The notes under the pieces: model-generated
What the model was told of the DNA's origin: nothing
Databases searched by the model: none
The model's input: the letters and a program-made list of their open reading frames with translations, nothing else
Source of the DNA: a virus
Virus record (IMG/VR): IMGVR_UViG_3300030406_002361
Coordinates: 10,802 to 33,890 of that record
Strand: one strand, 5' to 3'
DNA: 23,089 nt
Part shown: in pieces, positions 1 through 7,123 of the stretch
Layout of the letters: each line of letters starts with the position of its first letter
Numbering within the stretch: position 1 is the stretch's first letter
Made by a program: the position numbers and the translations under genes

Positions 1-2
1 CT

Positions 3-1160
3 CCTCAAAAAGACAATGATAAATACTGGCCTTCTGAGTCTTCAGGTTCTAACTTATCGGGTGACAGTTATCACTTTGAGTGGGCTGAAAGTAGCGAGTG
101 CAGGAGAATAAGTGCTATAGAAGATTTAGGCAGTAGTAGATTTAGACTGTATGTAGACGATGCTTGGCAGTTCCAACATACTACCAGTGACACTCTTGAA
201 CTAAGGCAATATCATGATTCTAATACCAACGGTAGCCCTAACGTCAATACTACTCGCACAATCACTAATCCAGTACGCAGGTTACTCTTCTCTGCTGAGA
301 CTATACCTAGTTTCTCGATAGAACATAGTATCAGAACTAGAGACTTGGGCTCTTTCAATGCGACAGGTGAATCTACAGTAGCACCTGACGGCGAAGGTGA
401 CAGTAAGCAGTTAACTCGTATATTCAAAGGATGTAAGATAGTCGAATGGGAAATATCTTCTACTACAGATGCTGAATTGAAGTACAGATGTGTGTTCGAT
501 GCACTTGCTTGCTATACTGACACTGGTAGGTTAGAGTCCTCTAACAAGGGTGACAGATACACTGCTCACCGCATGTTCCAAAACACGGCTGACACTTTGA
601 AAGGTAGGAAGTCCAGTGGTATAGCAAGCGGCTCTGAAAAGCCGTTTATGTTTTACAACGGTACAATTAGTGCATTTAATCAAGATATCAATCTAATCAC
701 AGCGTTTGAACTTAGAGGTAAAACAGGTGTCGAGTTATTCCACACTATACAGAGTAACCCTGTAGCAGAGTCCGTTGACTCTTCCACTAACCTAAGTCTA
801 AAGCAGATACCTTATGGTGGTACTCGTAACGCTAGTATAGTAAGAGAAGGGCGTGAAGACTTTGAAATGGAAATCACAGTTGCATTAGAAAGTCAAACTA
901 TATATCACGAACTAAGAACTCACATACAGAGAAGCGGTACTGTCAATGCACAGGGTGGTGTCATAATGTTGCACTTTACCAAACCTGTAACAACAGGTGA
1001 TTCGGGTACTACACCTAGTCTGAGAATAATCATAGATGACTATTTCATAACCGAGTTACCAATACCTATGCCTGATGACAAAGGTTTGCTCTTTACTACT
1101 ATGAAGATAAAACCTCAAAACATTAAAGTCATAAGTGAAGATACGGAGTACCACTGTTAG
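3..1160 (+). CDS. Tail tube-like structural protein (5' end missing)
   Basis: The frame is open from base 3 to the TAG at 1158-1160, giving 385 codons with no start in the window; a TTG at 345 is internal, because the frame upstream stays open and reads as normal protein. No signal peptide or membrane segment is visible. The sequence follows the layout I know from phage tail tube proteins of the Phage_tube_2 type: a segment with PSFSIEHSIRTRD, then F-K-G-C-K-I-V-E-W followed by alternating beta strands, then a second half with KPFMFYNG and a strand pair ending in AFELRG. The last 100 residues hold a further beta domain with IIIDDYFITELPIPMPDD. Tube proteins polymerise into the hollow tail shaft. 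The position just upstream of the chaperone-like pair supports this. Family assignment is from remembered pattern, not a search. Confidence 0.62.
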   Translation, partial: PQKDNDKYWPSESSGSNLSGDSYHFEWAESSECRRISAIEDLGSSRFRLYVDDAWQFQHTTSDTLELRQYHDSNTNGSPNVNTTRTITNPVRRLLFSAETIPSFSIEHSIRTRDLGSFNATGESTVAPDGEGDSKQLTRIFKGCKIVEWEISSTTDAELKYRCVFDALACYTDTGRLESSNKGDRYTAHRMFQNTADTLKGRKSSGIASGSEKPFMFYNGTISAFNQDINLITAFELRGKTGVELFHTIQSNPVAESVDSSTNLSLKQIPYGGTRNASIVREGREDFEMEITVALESQTIYHELRTHIQRSGTVNAQGGVIMLHFTKPVTTGDSGTTPSLRIIIDDYFITELPIPMPDDKGLLFTTMKIKPQNIKVISEDTEYHC

Positions 1161-1164
1161 GAGG
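1160..1164 (+). promoter_or_regulatory. Shine-Dalgarno GGAGG for the small acidic gene
   Basis: GGAGG begins on the last base of the tail tube stop codon and lies 7 bases before the ATG at 1172. It fixes that start and suggests translation coupled to the upstream gene. Confidence 0.7.
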
Positions 1165-1171
1165 ACTGACC

Positions 1172-1390
1172 ATGCCGATGAGAACTTGGATGTCCCTTAG
1201 CCCAAATTCCTATTTTGCAATTCCCGTTGAGGAAGAAGAAGAAGAAGGTGGAGAATACCTCTTCGACCCTGAAGCAGGGAGAGCCAGCGATAATCCGTTC
1301 GCTCACCTGAAATCAGAGGAGGCCCCCTCTAATGAGGCGGCTTCTGACAAGGAAGTGAGTAAGTATGTCGGAGGAACCGAAGAAGAATGA
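1172..1390 (+). CDS. Small acidic protein of unknown function
   Basis: This encodes 72 residues starting at ATG 1172 behind GGAGG. I do not recognise the family. The N-terminus is moderately hydrophobic (MPMRTWMSLSPNSYFAIP). It is followed by a run of six glutamates and a strongly acidic, Asp/Glu/Ser-rich remainder ending in GGTEEE. There is no membrane segment and no cysteine. The acidic part is probably disordered. The gene follows the tail tube gene by 11 bases, and its last 26 bases overlap the start of the chaperone-like gene, so all three are probably translated together. Possible roles are tail completion or a partner of the tube or chaperone, but this is inference from position only. 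The good ribosome-binding site and conserved spacing make it a likely real gene. Confidence 0.6.
   Translation: MPMRTWMSLSPNSYFAIPVEEEEEEGGEYLFDPEAGRASDNPFAHLKSEEAPSNEAASDKEVSKYVGGTEEE
1229..1246 (+). repeat. GAG(GAA)5 trinucleotide run
   Basis: One GAG and five consecutive GAA codons encode the six-glutamate run of the small acidic protein. A tract like this could vary in length by slippage. Confidence 0.8.
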
Positions 1391-1730
1391 AATAGAAATA
1401 GGCGGCCTACCTTATCAAATATCAGCAAAACGCTTGACATTTTTTGATATACAAAAGGTAGCACCACTGTTCATGAATGGTAATTTAGATTTCTCTGACT
1501 ACTGGCGTTACGCTTTCAACAACTGGTTGCTTTACAATGACTACTTTGACATGGAAAACCTAACACCTGAGGAAGGTAGAGCGCTTGCAGAACTGCTACC
1601 TGACCCTTCTCAGGTCATGGAATGGTTAGTTTTTCGGGAAGCGAAGTCGGTAACATCAAACAATTTATCCACGGTAAGTCCGTCGTTGACAGACTTCGCT
1701 ACCAACGAGAAGGGCTGGAGTACCTTTTGA
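1365..1730 (+). CDS. Tail assembly chaperone, gpG-like (zero-frame product)
   Basis: This encodes 121 residues from ATG 1365 to TGA 1730. The first 90 residues look like a compact folded protein: IEIGGLPYQISAKRLTFFDI, then an aromatic-rich helical part (YWRYAFNNWLLYNDYF) and LTPEEGRALAELLPDPSQV. After about residue 90 the frame turns into low-quality Ser/Thr-rich sequence, while the -1 frame becomes protein-like. In tailed viruses the position between the tube and the tape measure holds gpG and its frameshift extension gpGT, which keep the tape measure soluble and recruit tube subunits. Similarity is by position, size and overlap, not by a recognised motif. The start overlaps the preceding gene by 26 bases and has GGAAGTGAG upstream. 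Confidence 0.6.
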   Translation: MSEEPKKNEIEIGGLPYQISAKRLTFFDIQKVAPLFMNGNLDFSDYWRYAFNNWLLYNDYFDMENLTPEEGRALAELLPDPSQVMEWLVFREAKSVTSNNLSTVSPSLTDFATNEKGWSTF

Positions 1731-1894
1731 TGACGCATTATAACATGAATTTACAGGAGGTTAGGCAATTGAGTATAGATGATGCAAAGCAACTCATGTA
1801 CTGGGCGCAGGCTATGCACGGTGAAGAAAGGTTACCTGACAACGCAGTTTACTTGGGCTATGACGTAGTGCCCCCAGTGGAGGAAACAGCGTGA
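1622..1894 (+). CDS. Tail chaperone extension, gpT-like (-1 frame of the gpG-like gene)
   Basis: This frame is -1 relative to the gpG-like gene and overlaps it by more than 100 bases. It is open from 1604 to TGA 1894. Its sequence is a convincing helical protein (VVDRLRYQREGLEYLLMTHY, then QEVRQLSIDDAKQLMYWAQAM), so it is the real coding frame after about 1635. A slip at 1632-1634 would yield a fusion of about 176 residues. Alternatives are separate translation from ATG 1622, which has a weak ribosome-binding site, or from ATG 1730, where TGATG overlaps the upstream stop and GGAG precedes it. The last option would discard well-formed sequence. A TTG near 1769 also sits behind AGGAGG. The gene ends in a 4-base overlap with the zinc-ribbon gene. 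Assignment rests on architecture and position. Confidence 0.55.
   Translation: MVSFSGSEVGNIKQFIHGKSVVDRLRYQREGLEYLLMTHYNMNLQEVRQLSIDDAKQLMYWAQAMHGEERLPDNAVYLGYDVVPPVEETA
1629..1635 (+). promoter_or_regulatory. Candidate -1 ribosomal frameshift site (GTTTTTC)
   Basis: In the zero frame the codons are GTT TTT CGG. The run T1630-T1634 lets tRNA-Phe re-pair perfectly after slipping back one base, and the next codon is CGG, which appears rare in this window. The -1 frame is open only from 1604, after a TGA at 1601-1603, so any slip must lie in 1604-1730. A canonical X XXY YYZ heptamer in the right phase is not present, so the exact site is uncertain. Confidence 0.35.
1878..1883 (+). promoter_or_regulatory. 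Shine-Dalgarno TGGAGG for the GTG-started zinc-ribbon gene
   Basis: TGGAGG ends 7 bases before GTG 1891 and supports this non-ATG start, which overlaps the upstream TGA as GTGA. Confidence 0.65.
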
Positions 1895-2085
1895 CTGTCG
1901 TAAAGTGCCCACTTTGTAACAGTGAAGAATTAGAAAACGATACTGTAATTATGCAAGGTAAATGGAGTAGGTTGGTTAATTATGCAAACAAAAGATATAC
2001 TGCTATCAGTTGCAAAAATTGCGGACACACTATGCTGTTCAAAGAGGGTGCTAGATTTAGTATACTTGAGGCTATGATAGGGTGA
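1891..2085 (+). CDS. Small zinc-ribbon protein (DUF2082/COG3478-like)
   Basis: This encodes 64 residues from GTG 1891. Two CxxC pairs, Cys6/Cys9 (CPLC) and Cys41/Cys44 (CKNCG), form a classic zinc ribbon with a 31-residue spacer. The pattern CP.C, a central segment near KWSRLVNYANKRY, then a beta strand into SCKNCGHTMLFKEG and a hydrophobic C-terminus ending LEAMIG matches what I recall of the small zinc-ribbon family PF09855/COG3478, including its typical length. Those proteins are annotated as nucleic-acid binding, but no function is firmly known. It overlaps the upstream gene by 4 bases and the GTG start option of the next gene by 4 bases, so it belongs to the tail operon. A structural zinc site in a tail part is as plausible as a regulatory role. 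Confidence 0.72.
   Translation: MTVVKCPLCNSEELENDTVIMQGKWSRLVNYANKRYTAISCKNCGHTMLFKEGARFSILEAMIG
2081..2085 (+). promoter_or_regulatory. Shine-Dalgarno GGTGA favouring ATG 2091
   Basis: GGTGA lies 5 bases before ATG 2091 and overlaps the zinc-ribbon stop. The earlier in-frame GTG at 2082 falls inside this motif and has no good site of its own, so ATG 2091 is preferred. Confidence 0.55.
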
Positions 2086-2090
2086 GTAAA

Positions 2091-2570
2091 ATGGTAGACG
2101 GTAACATAGACCCCCGCTCTGTAGAAGCGATGGAGAAATTCAAAGAATACAGTAAGTCTGCGAAAGACAGTATGCAAGCCTTGCAACAACAAATGGACAA
2201 GTTCACTAACTCTATGTCAATGACCAAGAGTAATACCAAAGACTTGACAGAGTCTTTGAGAAACCTGAGCAACTTAGAGCCTTTTCACCAAATAGAAGAT
2301 TCAATCAAAGAAGTGCAGACAGGGTTAGAGCAAACTATGAATCGCACTCAAGCGCCAGCCACTGGTGTAAACCGTGAGCCTATTGCCACAGCAGGACAAG
2401 CGACTAGTGCTCCTGACATCACGGTGAACCTAAGAATAGATGTAAGTGGTGTAACTGACAAGAGTGACAAGAAAGCACTGGCTAAAGAAATTAGCAATAT
2501 GGTAACTAAAGAATTGAGAAGTAAAATGGGCGGCTCACTGACTCAAAGTGGATTCAACAGGAGCGGCTGA
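2091..2570 (+). CDS. Short coiled-coil protein, possible mini tape-measure protein
   Basis: From ATG 2091 this gives 159 residues (162 from GTG 2082). Residues 1 to about 85 are charged and helical with heptad-like spacing (EAMEKFKEYSKSAKDSMQAL onward), typical of coiled coils. A Pro/Ala/Thr-rich linker follows at about 85-110. The C-terminal part, ITVNLRIDVSGVTDKSD then a final helix and KMGGSL, resembles the ends of tape-measure proteins, which often show a beta strand, a helix and a Gly-rich tail. The place directly after the chaperone pair is where the tape measure normally sits. Tape-measure proteins set tail length and are usually 600 to more than 1,000 residues, so this would be exceptionally short and imply a stubby tail. 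It could instead be a baseplate or tail-completion protein. Confidence 0.5.
   Translation: MVDGNIDPRSVEAMEKFKEYSKSAKDSMQALQQQMDKFTNSMSMTKSNTKDLTESLRNLSNLEPFHQIEDSIKEVQTGLEQTMNRTQAPATGVNREPIATAGQATSAPDITVNLRIDVSGVTDKSDKKALAKEISNMVTKELRSKMGGSLTQSGFNRSG
2559..2563 (+). promoter_or_regulatory. Shine-Dalgarno AGGAG for the first large tail protein
   Basis: AGGAG lies 8 bases before ATG 2572. A second site, AAGGAG at 2582-2587, precedes ATG 2593. Both starts are viable; the upstream GTG at 2548 lies inside the previous gene and lacks a site. Confidence 0.5.
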
Positions 2571-2571
2571 G

Positions 2572-5115
2572 ATGGCAGACGAAGGAGAAAGGATGCCAGT
2601 CAAACTGGTACAAGAGAATGGCGACACTATTTCTCTTGATGCTACTAGCATAGACATCGTAGTCGAAAGAGTACAGTCTAACTTTGGTATTCCTTTCTTT
2701 GATGCAAAGCGTATGGGTATAGACCTCAATCAGTCTCAAGTAGCCGTAGAGATAAACGGAGTGTTTACAGACGATTTAGGACAAGAAGCGACATCAAAAG
2801 CCACCGCTACTATCGATTTGTTTCAGCCGCAACAAGTTGTCAATTGGGGTCAACCACTCAACAGTGGAGGCGGCACACCTACTTTCGGTATAACTTCATC
2901 TTTCAATAGCGGCTCTGCGTCAAGTGGTCTGACGGCTACTGGTTTCACAGGTGGCTTTAGCGGTGGATTTGGAGGTTCCAGCGGTACTATACCCACTGAC
3001 TTTACGGACTTTGGTAACAGAATACTACGCTATTGGAACAAAAGATACATCGATTTTCCACTAGCATATTGGGTGGAGGCTTCAGGTGAATTAGGGATAC
3101 CTGTCACTAATGGCTTACAATTGCATTTGAAATCTGACTCTTTAGCAAGTACACTCAATCATAATGATGAAGTATCTACTTGGGCAGACAGTAGCGGTAA
3201 CGGTAGGAATGCAACACAATCAAGTGCAACTGTAAAGCCAAAGTACGTGCGACTTTCTGAGTTTGATACAGCCGTTAGGTTTGATGGATTTAACGACTTC
3301 ATGTCGATTGCTAACAGTCCTTTTCTGAACTCAGAAGAATTCACTCTTATCGTGGCTTGTAAAAATAACGCTGGCTCAGGTAACCAACCAGTTATCAGTT
3401 CCAGTGATGAGACAGATAGCGGCTATTCATTAGTCATGGACAGAAGCAACACTAGGTGTACGTTCAAGTGGGAGGGTACTTCTTCTAACACCTTAAACAG
3501 TAACAGTGCAGTAACCATGATTGGTGATAAACACATTTTGTCTGTAAAAATGCATGATACTAATGCCAATGCTCAGTCGGATAAGGTTACGTTTTTCATA
3601 GATGGCTTATCTACTCAAACCACTTCTACTGACTTTACACCCGAAGATACTTCGGCATTTAACATAGGGAAAGATGTTAGTGATTTCTTCAAAGGAGATA
3701 TTTATGAAATCGCTTTTTACAATAGAAGGCTCGACGCTTCAGAATTAGAAAAGGTAGAGGGTTACCTAGCCCGTAAGCACGGAATCAAAATACGAGAATC
3801 AGAGCATGATTATTATGAAAGCGACTCTTACAATTATGACACAAAACACATTCGTGTAGCATTCGATAAAAACATGGTAGCAAGTTTCGCAGAGCCGTAT
3901 GGGTTCATCAACAAAAGAAGAGTGATACCGGGTATGGGAATAATAGGCTTTGGCTCAGGTGGTACAGACAAGCAAGAGATAGTAGTAGACGGAGTTAACC
4001 CTCAAGACCACTTTGAGATTACTCAAAGCAATCGTGAGTACCGTGTGGTTTTCCGAAGCCTAGATGGGAATTGGCGAAAGGTCAATGGGGAAATATATGC
4101 AGGTATCATTAAGACGATAACCGATAATGGGGACGGCACTTACAGTTTTACCATAGACTATGCTAACAAATATGGTTCGGCTGAACCTCATGCCATTGGT
4201 GATGAGATATATATCGATGCAGTTGATTACGGCGTAGCCAATTTGTTTTCTACAGAACTGACCCCTGTTTTGATTATACCAATAAAAAACGCTGACACAT
4301 TCGATGAACAGGCTGCTCCTGAAAAGGCAGTAGGTCCTGAATTTCCTGACCATGAAAATACAGCGCCTAGAGACACTGGCGGTGGTATAACTAGGACAGA
4401 CGAATATCTGACTTACCTATTATCAAAGGCACTGACTGCGAATTACATAGACATGGGTAGACCCGTTGATGCTAACAATAACCAAACGATGGCTAATGCG
4501 TTTACGGCTACCATTTCTACTTCGGCCAGTAATCATGCTTCTCGCTTGACCTTAACTCAGCAACATGCCTCTTCTTTGGGTAGTCTATCTGATACTATTA
4601 ACACCAATTTAGGAGTGGGGCAGATACCGGTTATACAAGGGTTCTCAGGTGGCAGAAGCGGAAAGAAAGTAAAAAGTGCTGGTGACAAAGTACAGGACTT
4701 ACTAGGTATACTTGCTAACAGTAACAACTTTACTTCTAACCCTCAGATAAACTTAGCAACCGATATACTACAACTAGGTGCTGATTTCGTTAACAACGTG
4801 GTTGGTTACGATTCAGGTGGCGATTACATCAGAGGTATACAGATACCTTACGATTCTTTGACGACTAAGGGTAAAAATTCACTTGATGCCGAAGTTGCTC
4901 AAAGAAACTTTTTCTTGACTACAGAAGGTAGCACTTCTGACAAACTATCGAGTGCTAACGACGTACATGCTTCTAGGTCGTTCTCTCATTCGTCTGAAGG
5001 ATATCTGAAAAATGGCATAAGTGGTGTTGTCACCGACTTTACTATAAAGAGAGATGCAGCGATGAAAGCCTATGAGTTCAGTTTGAAATTCATAGCAGCC
5101 GATATAATCTTGTGA
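2572..5115 (+). CDS. Large tail/baseplate protein with inserted LamG-like lectin domain
   Basis: This encodes 847 residues from ATG 2572 (840 from ATG 2593, where similarity to the next gene begins). Residues 8 to about 97 are a beta domain (MPVKLVQ, then SIDIVVERVQSNFGIP and VAVEINGVFTDD) that aligns with the N-terminus of the downstream gene. A Gly/Ser-rich hinge follows. Residues about 182-405 form a concanavalin/laminin-G-like domain: STWADSSGNGRNATQ, VRFDGFNDFM, FTLIVA, VTFFIDG, GDIYEIAFYNRRLDASELE and a closing YLARKHGI, a pattern typical of Laminin_G_3. Residues about 484-551 hold a small beta module ending in IGDEIYID. The C-terminal 160 residues (SAGDKVQDLLGILANS, GIQIPYDSL, RNFFLT, final AADIIL) again match the downstream gene. 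A distal tail or baseplate role with sugar binding is inferred. No signal peptide or membrane segment is visible. Confidence 0.6.
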   Translation: MADEGERMPVKLVQENGDTISLDATSIDIVVERVQSNFGIPFFDAKRMGIDLNQSQVAVEINGVFTDDLGQEATSKATATIDLFQPQQVVNWGQPLNSGGGTPTFGITSSFNSGSASSGLTATGFTGGFSGGFGGSSGTIPTDFTDFGNRILRYWNKRYIDFPLAYWVEASGELGIPVTNGLQLHLKSDSLASTLNHNDEVSTWADSSGNGRNATQSSATVKPKYVRLSEFDTAVRFDGFNDFMSIANSPFLNSEEFTLIVACKNNAGSGNQPVISSSDETDSGYSLVMDRSNTRCTFKWEGTSSNTLNSNSAVTMIGDKHILSVKMHDTNANAQSDKVTFFIDGLSTQTTSTDFTPEDTSAFNIGKDVSDFFKGDIYEIAFYNRRLDASELEKVEGYLARKHGIKIRESEHDYYESDSYNYDTKHIRVAFDKNMVASFAEPYGFINKRRVIPGMGIIGFGSGGTDKQEIVVDGVNPQDHFEITQSNREYRVVFRSLDGNWRKVNGEIYAGIIKTITDNGDGTYSFTIDYANKYGSAEPHAIGDEIYIDAVDYGVANLFSTELTPVLIIPIKNADTFDEQAAPEKAVGPEFPDHENTAPRDTGGGITRTDEYLTYLLSKALTANYIDMGRPVDANNNQTMANAFTATISTSASNHASRLTLTQQHASSLGSLSDTINTNLGVGQIPVIQGFSGGRSGKKVKSAGDKVQDLLGILANSNNFTSNPQINLATDILQLGADFVNNVVGYDSGGDYIRGIQIPYDSLTTKGKNSLDAEVAQRNFFLTTEGSTSDKLSSANDVHASRSFSHSSEGYLKNGISGVVTDFTIKRDAAMKAYEFSLKFIAADIIL

Positions 5116-5120
5116 GGTGA
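5114..5120 (+). promoter_or_regulatory. Strong Shine-Dalgarno GAGGTGA for the second large tail protein
   Basis: GAGGTGA overlaps the TGA stop of the previous gene and lies 4 bases before ATG 5125, giving an unambiguous start. The motif is a full complement to the anti-Shine-Dalgarno end of 16S rRNA. Confidence 0.7.
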
Positions 5121-5124
5121 CAGA

Positions 5125-7122
5125 ATGACTATACCAATTAAACTTCTTGCTGGCAACGACGGAGAGATATCTGTAGATTTAGATGCACAAAGCATAGACA
5201 TAGCAGTTGACCGAAACGTAAGTGCTTTTCCTACACCGGGCAACGTACTCAAAAGAATATCTGTCGATACTAACATACCTAGAGTTACTATGGAAATAAA
5301 TGGCATATTGTCAAATGATGAAGGTGCTGACATATCAGGAGTTACAGGCGCAGAGGATTTGTTATCAGTAACTCCTATGAGAACAATAATCAACTTCGGT
5401 AGCATATTACCCACTCAGTCATCTTCTACTTTCAAACGTGCAGTAAAGACCGCTAGCCCTAGTGGACCTCGTGTGTTTTATACAAACACTTACACTGTGA
5501 CCAACAGTTTAAGAAAAAACTCTACTGATACAATATCTAACGTAGTTGATGGAACTTACGACTACAGTCATCCCGGCTGTCAACCTACGGAAGACCCTAC
5601 TACTAGGATTATGACTCATTTAAAATTTACAGATAGTTACTCAATAGGAGCGACAGGTGCATTGGACATATCAGCAGTTGTAGGTGATGTGACTATGATA
5701 GCGTCACTCTTGATTAAAGAAGGTGATAGGATAGAGAACGATAACGGTGATTTACTAGGTATAGTTCAAAGTGTTACTGATACCACTGTTACGTTCACTA
5801 CCGCTTTATCGGTCGCTATATCTGTTAACGACCAACTTTATGGAAGCCCTAAGTGTTTTAATTACAAAAACGAATTTTTGGGATTTGTAACAGACGCTCG
5901 CTATGTGGACATACCCAATGATAACTTTGACATTACTTTGACGCTTGATAGAAAAATAGAGGCTGACGTGCTAGAAGGTACTGAAATAACCCTCAACAAA
6001 AGTAACGATGGTATTGAAGATTTGCTGAATAACGAGTATATTAAACTCGTACCGTCTTACTGGTTAGAAGACCCTAGTAGAGGACCTACTGGCTCTTTAC
6101 CTAATGCAGATGAGTACACCGCAGGTACTGACAATAACTACGGAATCAAGTTTATCTTCGACGCTACCAAAACTCCCGTAGTAGCCGGAGGTAGCGCTAC
6201 TCCTCAATATGAAAGTTCTAGGAGATTTACATCATCACCTTTGGGCAATAGCGTCTGCATAGATGATGCGGCTTACAATGACATAGAGATTTCTATACCC
6301 ATCAAGGGCTTAGCGACAGCAAGTGGTAGCCCTGCTGCTAACTTAGCCGAAATAGTAGAGTCAGCGTTTCAACTAGGTGATAATTTACTTGCATTTACAA
6401 CAACTAGGCTCAACCCTGAAGGTGACAGTAAGTTGTTCAATAGCGGCCAACCTACTACATTCAGAGTAACACGTAGTAATGCAGTGCTTATGATAGAGCA
6501 AATCTACAAACCTGCTAAGCCAATAGAACACCCTAGGTTATTCAGTCAAGGTATATCTGAATTCATAGAGTCTTACAATTCAACTAACTCGTTCAGTTCC
6601 TTCGCTAATAAATCAGCGGGAGATAAAGCGCAGGATTTGATAGGTTTAATTTCAAATTCAAGTAAGACTTCGGGAGACTTGTTTACTGGTATACAGATAC
6701 CCTATGACAGTCTTATCACAAGTTCAGGAGTGACTAGCATTGCTAGGAACTTCTTCTTAACGTTCGGTGAAATACCAGCCTCTGAAAAAGGCTCGATAGC
6801 CAATAATAGAGCCGCATCAGAACCTATGCACGGTCTTTTATTGACCGGGGACGCTGGAGGTAACAAACCTGATTTTAGTGTAGATAAAGATAGTATACTC
6901 AGAGAGTGGTTCGGTAGTATAGTAGATGACGTAACTAGTTTGATAGGATTTGTTACTGCTTCAGTAACTGATATTTTCGTAACTTTGAAAACCAATCCTC
7001 ATGGCAATGATGGCGGTATCAGGATAATGCCGGAGAAACTTCATGTGCGATATGATGCTGGCAACAACTACTACGCATACAGTTTACTTCTAGTAGCCAC
7101 AGACTTCGTAATAGGTGTATGA
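5125..7122 (+). CDS. Large tail/baseplate protein, paralogue of the preceding gene
   Basis: This encodes 665 residues from ATG 5125. Its first 95 residues (MTIPIKLLAGNDG, QSIDIAVDRNVSAFPTPGNV, VTMEINGILSNDEG, IINFGSIL) align with the start of the preceding protein. Its C-terminal part shares SAGDKAQDLIGLISNS, GIQIPYDSL, RNFFLT and a final beta strand ending ATDFVIGV. The middle is different: it lacks the lectin domain and has a small beta module at residues about 185-241 (GDRIENDNGDLLGIVQSV onward), then an Asp/Asn-rich segment with SYWLEDPSRGPTGSL. The C-terminal region contains an extra insert of roughly 50 residues (WFGSIVDDVTSLIGFVTASV) that is unusually hydrophobic. Shared termini suggest both proteins occupy equivalent positions in one ring or tip complex. 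I cannot name the family; the distal tail or baseplate role is inferred from order. Confidence 0.58.
   Translation: MTIPIKLLAGNDGEISVDLDAQSIDIAVDRNVSAFPTPGNVLKRISVDTNIPRVTMEINGILSNDEGADISGVTGAEDLLSVTPMRTIINFGSILPTQSSSTFKRAVKTASPSGPRVFYTNTYTVTNSLRKNSTDTISNVVDGTYDYSHPGCQPTEDPTTRIMTHLKFTDSYSIGATGALDISAVVGDVTMIASLLIKEGDRIENDNGDLLGIVQSVTDTTVTFTTALSVAISVNDQLYGSPKCFNYKNEFLGFVTDARYVDIPNDNFDITLTLDRKIEADVLEGTEITLNKSNDGIEDLLNNEYIKLVPSYWLEDPSRGPTGSLPNADEYTAGTDNNYGIKFIFDATKTPVVAGGSATPQYESSRRFTSSPLGNSVCIDDAAYNDIEISIPIKGLATASGSPAANLAEIVESAFQLGDNLLAFTTTRLNPEGDSKLFNSGQPTTFRVTRSNAVLMIEQIYKPAKPIEHPRLFSQGISEFIESYNSTNSFSSFANKSAGDKAQDLIGLISNSSKTSGDLFTGIQIPYDSLITSSGVTSIARNFFLTFGEIPASEKGSIANNRAASEPMHGLLLTGDAGGNKPDFSVDKDSILREWFGSIVDDVTSLIGFVTASVTDIFVTLKTNPHGNDGGIRIMPEKLHVRYDAGNNYYAYSLLLVATDFVIGV
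7113..7117 (+). promoter_or_regulatory. Shine-Dalgarno AGGTG favouring ATG 7124 of the giant gene
   Basis: AGGTG lies 6 bases before ATG 7124. The in-frame GTG at 7115 overlaps the motif and so cannot use it. The ATG follows the previous stop (TGA 7120-7122) by one base. Confidence 0.5.
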
Positions 7123-7123
7123 T

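Noticed and set aside
345-1160. TTG 345 as the start of the first gene
   Set aside because: The same frame stays open and protein-like back to base 3, and no ribosome-binding site precedes 345.
1604-1894. Frame change caused by a simple sequencing or assembly error
   Set aside because: Not excluded, but the overlap occurs exactly where gpG/gpGT frameshifts occur, and the rest of the window has intact frames, so programmed frameshifting is the better explanation.
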